Source of the DNA: Monoraphidium neglectum
Taxonomy: Eukaryota; Chlorophyta; Chlorophyceae; Sphaeropleales; Selenastraceae
Length of the DNA: 14,645 bases
Assembly (NCBI RefSeq): GCF_000611645.1
Contig: NW_014013305.1
Coordinates: 1 to 14,645, forward strand
Reading direction: 5' to 3'
The notes under the pieces are model-generated. The model saw nothing but the letters and a program-made list of their open reading frames with translations, searched no databases and was not told where the DNA came from. The translations under genes and the position numbers were made by a program. This document shows positions 1 through 7,073 of this stretch, one piece after another; position 1 is the stretch's first letter; the number at the start of each line of letters is the position of its first letter.

Positions 1-25
1 GTGTGCGCGCGTGCGCGTGCGCTTG

Positions 26-89
<64 letters not shown>

Positions 90-244
90 ATTTGGGCTGG
101 CAAGGCGGCAAGTGCGACTTCAAGAGCGGTCGCGCGGTATCGGCCAATGAGCGCACCGCACGGCGCATTCCCGCGCGGTGTGACAGCAGCGGCGGCGGCG
201 ACCCGGCCCCTGCAACCCCTTTCGACCGGCCCTCCCCCGCGCAC
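1..244 (-). other. GTF2H2: Partial intron of the TFIIH subunit gene, running off the left edge
   Basis: Read on the minus strand, the third recognised coding exon ends at 245 and a GTGCGC donor begins at 244. The downstream acceptor is outside the window. The interval includes a long GT run (CA on the sense strand) and GC-rich sequence. Open frames here that encode Cys-Val or Cys-His runs are only translations of the microsatellite. The donor is inferred because the protein match to Ssl1/p44 stops exactly there. Confidence 0.7.
31..88. repeat. (GT)29 dinucleotide microsatellite
   Basis: There are 29 perfect GT units, preceded by about 30 bases of mixed GT/GC alternation at the very start of the window. 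The run lies inside an intron of the TFIIH subunit gene. Alternating purine-pyrimidine tracts of this kind can adopt Z-DNA and are usually length-polymorphic. Confidence 0.97.
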
Positions 245-1187
245 CCGTAGCCATGGCGGCCCCCAGCTGCGCGATCTGCGCCTCCGGGCTCCCACTCAGC
301 TCTGTTAGCCGCGCCGCCGCGCCGCCGCGCGCCGCGACGACGCCGAGCTGACTCAGCGGGTTCTGGTCGAAGAAGGCGCGTATGAAGGCCTTGGCGGCGC
401 CCGTCATGACGGCGAGGCGCGAGGGGCGCATGTCGAGGACGGCGGCGGCGCGGGACAGGTCGATGACCTGGCCGGGGTGGGGGCAGGAGGGGCGTGGGCG
501 TGTCCAGTGCGTTTGAATGTGGGGCCGGGATGTGTTCATGTGTGTGCGCGTGCACGGTTGTGCGTGTGCATGTTCTCGAGTGTGTGTGATGCAGTGCGGT
601 GTGTGCGTGTCGACGTCTGTGAAGGACATCAACATAAAGAGGTTGACAGTATATTGGGAGGGAAGTGTGGGGCCGTGATTTGGCGGAAGATAAGGGGACG
701 CTCGCTGCCGCAGGCGTTGCAGCGCGGGCAGGGCGCCCGTTGGCCAGGCGCCCACCAGCAGCACGTAGCGTATCATGCCCTTTCTGATGCGCGCTGACTG
801 GGCGGCGTCGATGATGCGCAGCCGCCGCGCGCGCAGCTCGGCGGTGGGGTCCTAGGGGCGGGGGCATAGGCGCGGGTGCGGGCGCGGCAAGGGGCGGTAA
901 GGGGCCGGACGGGCGGCGGCGGCGGCGTCGGAGGCGTCGCAGGGGCTGGCGAGCGGGGCCCATGGGCGGGCGGGAATGAAGAGTTTGCCCGACCAACACG
1001 ATTGACGCAGTCCAGTGCCCCTGGGTCCGTGGCGCGAGCGGGAAATTGGCGACCGCGCTCCGACGGGCGGGCAGAGCAGGAGGCCATCCCCCTGCTCACC
1101 ACCGGCCGCAGCCGGCCCTGCTCGTCCTCCTGCAGGCCCTCCCACGAGTGATCTCCTGCATAGCGCCGCTCGAACGCCTCGTAGGTC
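245..1187 (-). CDS. GTF2H2: TFIIH core subunit p44/Ssl1 (general transcription factor IIH subunit 2), 5' part, partial
   Basis: This encodes the N-terminal part of the p44/Ssl1 subunit of TFIIH, which works in RNA polymerase II initiation and nucleotide excision repair by binding and stimulating the XPD helicase in the nucleus. Exons in sense order are 1187-1100, 851-756 and 467-245, all with GT-AG borders and compatible phases. Exon one reads TYEAFERRYAGDHSWEGLQE, like the acidic WExLxEDExG region near the start of plant and animal p44. Exon two contains RIRKGMIRYVLL. Joined to exon three this gives RYVLLVIDLSRAA, the first strand and D-x-S-x metal-site-like motif of the Ssl1 von Willebrand A domain. 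FFDQNPLSQLG and LTELSGSPE follow, and both are close to invariant in the family. About 135 residues are visible of the usual 390-440. The C-terminal half, including the zinc-binding domains, lies beyond the left edge. The identification is firm; the first exon is not resolved. Confidence 0.92.
468..755 (-). other. GTF2H2: Intron of GTF2H2 rich in TG/CA
   Basis: This 288-base intron has a GTGGGC donor at 755 and a CAG acceptor at 470-468 on the minus strand. Its removal joins ...RYVLL to VIDLSRAA in phase 0, restoring the conserved vWA strand. Its middle (about 530-615) is a degenerate TG/CG-alternating tract. Confidence 0.85.
852..1099 (-). other. GTF2H2: Intron of GTF2H2
   Basis: This 248-base intron has a GTGAGC donor at 1099 and a TAG acceptor at 854-852 on the minus strand, phase 0. 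It joins ...QGRLRPV to DPTAELRARR. The plant protein has a comparable LLRPID-type junction. The interior is very GC-rich and yields spurious long ORFs on both strands. Confidence 0.82.
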
Positions 1188-1465
1188 CTGGGCAAAGGTC
1201 GAAGGGGTGGGGGCTACATGGGATGGCCGGCAGGGGGGGGGGTCTGCTTGGCGATGAGAGGGCCAGACACACCGGCCCCTCATGCAGAGCTCGGGCAGTG
1301 CCAGCATGAGCGCGGCGCCCCGCCGATGCCGGTGTCGCGGGCGCCCTGCAATGCGGTCCCGGCCACACGATCTGCAGCCCAGCCGCAGGCGCCGCGCCCG
1401 CTGCGCGTGCTCCTGCTCTCCTTACGCCGGCGCTGTCTGTGCCTGCGCCCCCCGCCCCCCTGCAC

Positions 1466-1543
1466 GCGCCTGTCCTCCGCAACGTCCTCGTCCTCATCAA
1501 TAAGCTCCCCTGCCAAGTGGCCAGCGATGTAGTAGGTACCCAT
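1466..1543 (-). other. GTF2H2: Candidate first exon of GTF2H2 (unresolved)
   Basis: The first firm exon begins at 1187 and needs two bases from an upstream exon. Two solutions exist. (a) An ATG at 1543 opens a frame that becomes acidic (ELIDEDEDVAED), as expected for p44 N-termini, but it would need a GC donor at 1469. (b) An ATG at 1497 gives MRTRTLRRTGA with a normal GTGCAG donor at 1465 and the right phase, but a basic N-terminus. Option (a) fits the family better and option (b) the splice rules. A transcript would decide. Confidence 0.35.
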
Positions 1544-1626
1544 GCCCCTCTACGTCGTACAAGACCTCCGTGCTTATTGCCCTGTTGGCACTGCGGGTGC
1601 TGCAGCAGGCCCCCCGCCCCCCTCGA

Positions 1627-1679
1627 GCACTGGCAGCGCGGCGCAGCACTGGCAGCGCGGCGCAGCACTGGCAGCGCGC
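1627..1679. repeat. 19-bp tandem repeat, about 2.8 copies
   Basis: The unit agcactggcagcgcggcgc occurs perfectly at 1627-1645 and 1646-1664, followed by 15 bases of a third copy. It lies just upstream of the candidate first exon of the TFIIH subunit gene, so probably in its 5' UTR or promoter. Confidence 0.93.
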
Positions 1680-1699
1680 GCGACACGTTGCTGCCGCAG

Positions 1700-2288
1700 T
1701 GCTGACGCGAGATGACAGGGTTGTATTCACTAGCCGTCTCTCGAAAGTCTTATACTCGAAAGCCTACAGATAGATGCTCGGCGACTTCAAGATCACTGGA
1801 TGCGCGTTGATCACGTCTCCAAATCTTTCCTTCATGAGTGGGGAGAATCAAATTTTGCGGTCATGTATTGTATGGTGCGTCCTGAGCCACCGAGCAGTTT
1901 CGCTCGGCTGGCGTGCTGAGTTGGTCATGGCCGGCCGTCATGCTCTCGCTGGGTCGGCCCTCAGTGCACAGCAGCAGTCCAAACCTACATGCGCGCCTGC
2001 GCAGATCTCTCTGTGCCAGGTCAGACCAGATGATGCGAGAACAGCTTTTACACCGACTGAGGGTTCAAGGTGCGCGGGCACTTGCGTCGCAAGCGGTCGC
2101 TGCGGGTGAAAGAGTGGGTGGCGGCAGGGCGTAGGTGCGTGGCTGCCTGGCTGGCGCACAATGACCGTATTGGCTGCATGCAAGGCAGTAATGAGTGTGA
2201 GCACGGTTGTGTAGAGCCTGCAACAAATTTCCACTGATGATGCCTTGCCGAAATGCATGTCCCCCACAAGCGCATTGCTCTCCGCATT
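1700..2288. other. Intergenic stretch between divergent genes, no gene seen
   Basis: No open frame here resembles a protein I recognise, and no splice-compatible chain was found. The base composition is less GC-rich than in the flanking exons. The stretch should contain the upstream region of the minus-strand TFIIH subunit gene, but no TATA-like or other core element stands out. Confidence 0.5.
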
Positions 2289-2290
2289 NA

Positions 2291-2580
2291 TGGCTGTTTG
2301 CAACTAGGTTGGCATGTTGGCCGGCGCCAAAAAAAACTACAAAAAACTGAAAAACTACGAAAAACTACGGAAAACTAAGCAAAACAATTACAAAACTGCG
2401 AAAAACATACACATAACAGAAGCACTACGCAAACCCACGGTGCATCGAGCCAGATCACTCAGCGATCTTGTATATGTAGATGATGATATGAGGTTTTTGG
2501 TTATTTTCGTAGTTTTTCTAGTTTTCCGAGTTTCTGCGGCAGCACGCCAGCCAACATGCCAACCTAGTTGCAAACAGCCA
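2291..2580. mobile_element. MITE-like element 1 (290 bp, 36-bp terminal inverted repeats, TA-flanked)
   Basis: The left end, TGGCTGTTTGCAACTAGGTT continuing to 2326, is repeated in reverse complement at 2545-2580 with one mismatch in about 36 bases. The element is followed by TA (2581-2582) and preceded by NA (2289-2290), which fits a TA target duplication. Inside the left end is an A-rich arm with repeated AAAAACTAC, and inside the right end a partly complementary T-rich arm. There is no transposase frame. TA duplications are typical of Tc1/mariner-type elements, but the superfamily is not proven. This is a non-autonomous inverted-repeat element by structure alone. Confidence 0.85.
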
Positions 2581-2589
2581 TAACAAGTA

Positions 2590-3040
2590 TGGCTAGNTTT
2601 CAACTAGGTTTGCCGAATGCAAAGTGCCAGCGTACAAAACCTCAAAAACCAAAAAACCATAGAAAAGCTTGTCAAGAATGTTACAGGGCTCGCCACATAC
2701 ATACGCGGATTCCGCTCAGTGCCGCGCACTTCGCCAGGTGACGGGCCATGACCAAGCCTGCACGATCAACCTCTTCCCCTGTATACGCGTCGATCATGCA
2801 TATACAAAGCATGCAATTGCATGCAGCTTTGATTGGCGCCATCTTAGGCCCTGCATGGGGGTGCTGCTGCTGGCCATGTGGTGATCTGTGCTGCAGGCAG
2901 CCGCGCAGATATAGGTTTTATATGCGTTTGCAAGCGTTTTGATAAGTTATTCAAGGCTTTTTGAGGTTATTCAAGGTTTTTGGTGGTTTTTTGGGTTATT
3001 TTCTCACTGTGCCATCGGCAAACCTAGTTGAAACTAGCCA
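2590..3040. mobile_element. MITE-like element 2 (451 bp, about 26-bp terminal inverted repeats, TA-flanked)
   Basis: The left end TGGCTAGNTTTCAACTAGG...TTTGCCGA (2590-2616) matches the reverse complement of 3015-3040, apart from the extra N at 2597. TA flanks both sides (2588-2589 and 3041-3042). The ends resemble those of element 1 (TGGCT, then CAACTAGGTT), so the two belong to related families. Subterminal sequence is again A-rich on the left (AAAACCTCAAAAACC) and T-rich on the right. No coding capacity is visible. Confidence 0.82.
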
Positions 3041-3042
3041 TA

Positions 3043-4184
3043 AGTGCCGATGTAGAGGAGCAGTGATAAGCCTGAAGCCGACATTTGCCAGGTAGAATTT
3101 ACACTTGCAGGACCTTGCCTCACTGATTGGACCAGCTGTGAGACCGTGTGCAGCGGCCAGCGCCAGCCGCCTGATTATGTGAGGCAGCCATCAAACTTGC
3201 AGGCAACATAGGAAAGGCATCAACCAAGCAGGCGACCATGCTCGAAACGGCTACCTCTGATAGCTTGCCGCACTCAGACCCGCAATGACAGTTGGACAAG
3301 ACTCATTTTGTCGCTCATCAATCAGGTTCGGATAGCACGACGACACCAGCAATCCGAATCATGTCTATCCTACCTAGGACCACCTGCCTCACACCCTGGC
3401 CTGCGGTACGGGCCCCTGGCATGCGCATCACGTTATTGGTGTCATATCATGGGTGGTAGAACTTGCATGTGGAAAGCGCACGCGTAGTGACCTAACACTG
3501 TGGGCTCGTTCAATCCACACAGTTGACCCAGCACCAGAAAGAAATTTCTCACAACCGCAAGCTGCGCCGCTCACAAGCAACTGGCCATCGCTAAACAAAT
3601 CCGAAACGACTGACATAGACGCGCTTGCCTCTTGCTGCGCTTTAAGCGCACGACTGCACGGTGTTCTGGGGGGCGTGAGCCGGGGTGAGAGCACAGCGTG
3701 CAGGTGGCTGCCGCTGGGTGGGAACTCTGCCTGCAAGCCTTCTCCAACCCTGTATATCCTCATAGGTTCTTACAAATTTATTCACAAGCGTACCATGAGT
3801 GAGCAGGGGCGATTCGGGCCAAATGCTAGGCCTTTTCTGGCCTCTCCACAACACACAGCCAGCGTCACTGCGGTGCTATCGTGGCCGGCGAACCTACCGC
3901 AGGGCTCAGCCAGCTCGTGATGTGCCAAAATTTACGCAGATATCAAACCGCACCGCACTCACGACGGCTCATCGCCCAGACACACCCCGCTTCGCCAGGC
4001 TGACGACAGCGGACGAGGCCTCAACAGGCGAGCCAGAGGTTCGTTGGCTACGTCATTCGTGACCTTATCAGGATCCCACTCAGGTGTCCAGCTTTGCCGA
4101 GCGATCTTACACCGCCGTGGTCCATTTGCGGCCCAGTGACGCACAAAGGCACACATCGGCTAGGAGGTTGAATAGAACTACGCG
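3043..4184. other. Intergenic stretch upstream of the kinase gene, no gene recognised
   Basis: A 155-codon plus-strand frame (3453-3920) is open, but I recognise nothing in it and it has no conserved motif. The last hundred bases should include the 5' UTR of the kinase gene. A TAG at 4173-4175 is in frame with the kinase ATG, so the protein is unlikely to extend upstream without another exon. No clear promoter element was found. Confidence 0.5.
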
Positions 4185-4202
4185 ATGGGCGCCTGTGCAT
4201 CC
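4185..4202 (+). other. N-terminal myristoylation and palmitoylation motif (MGACAS)
   Basis: The protein begins M-G-A-C-A-S. Gly2 with Ser6 fits the N-myristoyltransferase consensus (G at 2, S/T at 6). Cys4 is a typical neighbouring palmitoylation site. Together they predict attachment to a membrane. This is a motif reading and depends on the ATG at 4185 being the true start. Confidence 0.6.
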
Positions 4203-7033
4203 ACACCGGATGGGCCGGATGTCCCGGCGTGGCGCACGGCGGAATGCGCGGCGCCGGCGGAGCAGGACAACGGGAAACCGTCGCCGCCTCCAGCGCACCC
4301 GCTCAGCCGCCTCTCGAGCCTAGATCCGTACGCAAAGGCAAAGGGCAACGGGCGCGTCGGCAGCATCACACTCATGCGCCTGAGCTCCGCGCCGATGGCT
4401 GGGTTTCTGTCGGAGGTGGGTGGGGACCCTTTCACACTGCAAGCCCGTGGGGACCCTTTCACACTGCAAGCCCGTGCCGCTCCCCCAAGGCAGTTCTAGC
4501 ATTGGCTGCCCGCTCTGCACGCGCCTGCCGAGCCCACTGTGAGCGTCGTCAAAACCGCGCCGCCCTCCCCTACCGTGGGCAGCGCGAGCGACCAGCCGGC
4601 GCTCAAACCGAGCCAACAGCTCCGATGATGCAGCGGCACGAGCTCTCTCGCGGGCACCGTCGGTGGAATGGCAGCGCCGCACGCCGCCCTCCCCTCATAC
4701 ACGCCTCTGCTCCTGCCCCCGCGCCCGTGGCGCCGACCCCAGGTGCACGCGCTGCAGCAGCAGCTGGCCATGATACACGGCAACCCGCTGATCGGGCTGC
4801 AGGAGGCGGCTGAGCTGCTGTGCATCCGCCTGAAGACGCAGCTCGTCGCGTGAGCCGCGGCGGGCCCGCCGCATGCGCGGCCGCCGGGCACAGGGTCATC
4901 GTGCCACCAGGCGTACTGCCACCGCCTGCCGTGCGCAGACTCAAGTGTACCAAGCAGCCATCAACTGGACCCCTGAATTCCCACCCAGTTGCTTGGCCCT
5001 CTCCCACCAGACCGCGCTCTTGCAGTCACTCACACTACCTTCAAAATACACCCACGCAAACGCGCCTGCTTGTTTCAAAATTGCAGCATCTGGGCGGTCC
5101 CAAAGGACGACCCCACCTGCAGCGTGCTCATGGCCGCGCACGGCACCGGCGCCGCCGCGCTGCAGCGCCGCATCGTCACCCGCCGCGCGGAGGACGCGCC
5201 GAAGTGTGTGGGGGCCGCCTGCAGTCTGTCAGTCCAAGACGCCTTGAACACCACGGTGAGCTGTGAGCAATGGAATTGCGACGCAGACGGAACACGCCGC
5301 CTCATATGCGGTTGTCAGGCTGCAGGCGGCTTTGCCCTGCCCGTCGCCCCAGCGCCCGCGCGTGTTCGCACCGCTGGCAAGAATGCACCCCTGCAACAAA
5401 GGAGGCCACAGGGCCCACGCAAATCGCAAGCGCCTTTCAACCGACTGTCTGGCGACCCATGGCTGTTGCAACCGAAACGTGGTTGGTTGCAGGTGGAGGG
5501 CATGCCGGAGGGCCTCACTGGCGACAAGGGCGCCCTGCGCAGCTTCGTCCAGGTGCCCATCGGCGCGCCCGATGCGCCGCTGGGCGTGCTGCTGCTGGCC
5601 AAGTCAGAGCCCGCCTCGTTTGACAGCAACTGGTGCGTTTCTGGGGCCAAAAGGGGGGGTCCAAAGCTTGGAACAGGCGAGACGTGTGAGGCGTGACGGG
5701 GAGCGGTTGGTGCCTCCTGCGTCAGCTGGTGGGGGCGCCTCTTTGAGCTGCGGGCACCGGCGGTTCATGCCAGCCTTGGTCGCGTGCCAACCCGACTCGT
5801 GGGCGCACCCCTTCTGGTGTTGCCAGGTGGCAGGTGCGCCTGCAGCTGGCGGGGGCAGGGCTGCAGCCGCACCTGTACCACCCGCAGATCCAGCAGCTGG
5901 CGCAGCTGCTGACGAGGATGGAGGACGAGCAGGACCCAGTGGCACTGATCAGCCTGCTCCTTACTGTGGGTGATTGGTGATTGCATGGCATGCACATGGA
6001 AATTCTCGGGCCTGTTGTCATCTGGGCATTGATATCAGTTGAAATGGGGTGGGGCACCGTCTAAGACAGGCGCAATGCGGTTTGGGGCGCGGCTCGACCC
6101 CAACTGCAAGTAAGAAGCGACTACGGGCGCTACGTTCAGGGAGAGATGAGCCAGCAGCACGTTCAGCAAACCTGCTTGAGGCTCAGGTGTTACATAGTCT
6201 TGGGGCACAGTCCCATGTGGCGGCCCCTGCTTGCCGACCCCTTGTAGCTGCGGGCTCCCATGCCTGCCATGCGTCGCGCTCGCAGAGCGCCGGCCGCTAC
6301 ATGCACTCCGCGACCAACATGGCGGCCAGCGCGCGCCTCGCGCTGATCGCCAGCGCCCAGTCGCCGGAGGTCCCCGAGGCTCTCGTTTTCGAGTGTCCGC
6401 CGGCGGCAGCCAAGGCTGCCGCGGCCAACGCCTCGGGCACAGCCAGCAGCGGCTCCAACAGCCTCGGGTCGGACCACCGCCTGGCCCCGCCCAGCGACCC
6501 GGAGGCTCACGTCATCGCCAGCCGGTTGACCCTGGTCAACACGCTGCTGGCGTCGGCGCTGCAGGGGCAGCAGGCGCGATTCATCACGGACTGCTCCGCT
6601 TACATGCAGGTCAGCAGGGGGTGACCCTGGTCTGGCGGCTCACCTGAGCTGTCCCCTCCCTCTGCGGCCCTCGCGACAGGTTCTTGCTTTTGCCGTGGCT
6701 TGCCACCTCAGCACAACTGCTGCTGCAGCACTTTGACACTGCGCCGTGCCATGAACCTCCCTGATTTTGCGCAGTCAAGCGCCCGCCCCGCGCGGGACGT
6801 CTTCACACGGTCTTCGCAGCTGGTGTCGTCGATCGTGGTCGTGCCATTGATAGCGGGCGACGGCCCGGCGCTCGGTGGCCTGTACTTCACATTCAACTCG
6901 CCCTGCGATTTTATGCACATCCAGGACACACTGCTGGTGGGCAGTGAGAGCGCGTTGATGTTGGCATGGACGTGACCAAATGGGTGTTCCTGCATCAATT
7001 GTTCGTCTGCAAGCGAAGCTTACCAGTACAGCG

Positions 7034-7073
<40 letters not shown>

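Noticed and set aside
3..308. Plus-strand ORFs with Cys-Val runs at the left edge
   Set aside because: They are translations of the (GT)29 microsatellite and adjoining GC-rich intron; the opposite strand carries the TFIIH exons.
88..999. 303-codon minus-strand ORF
   Set aside because: It is out of frame with the conserved p44/Ssl1 exons and runs through two introns; openness comes from high GC.
3453..3920. 155-codon plus-strand ORF as a small gene
   Set aside because: No recognisable motif, no splice support, and it lies in an AT-richer intergenic stretch; noted only as open.
1700..4184. tRNA genes in the intergenic region
   Set aside because: I looked for a GGTTCGANNCC-type B box with a matching A box and acceptor stem on both strands and found none.
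4000..4184. Bacterial-type promoter or ribosome binding site (AGGAGG near 4161-4166) before the kinase ATG
   Set aside because: The gene is clearly eukaryotic with 16 introns; the AGGAGG-like string is coincidental.
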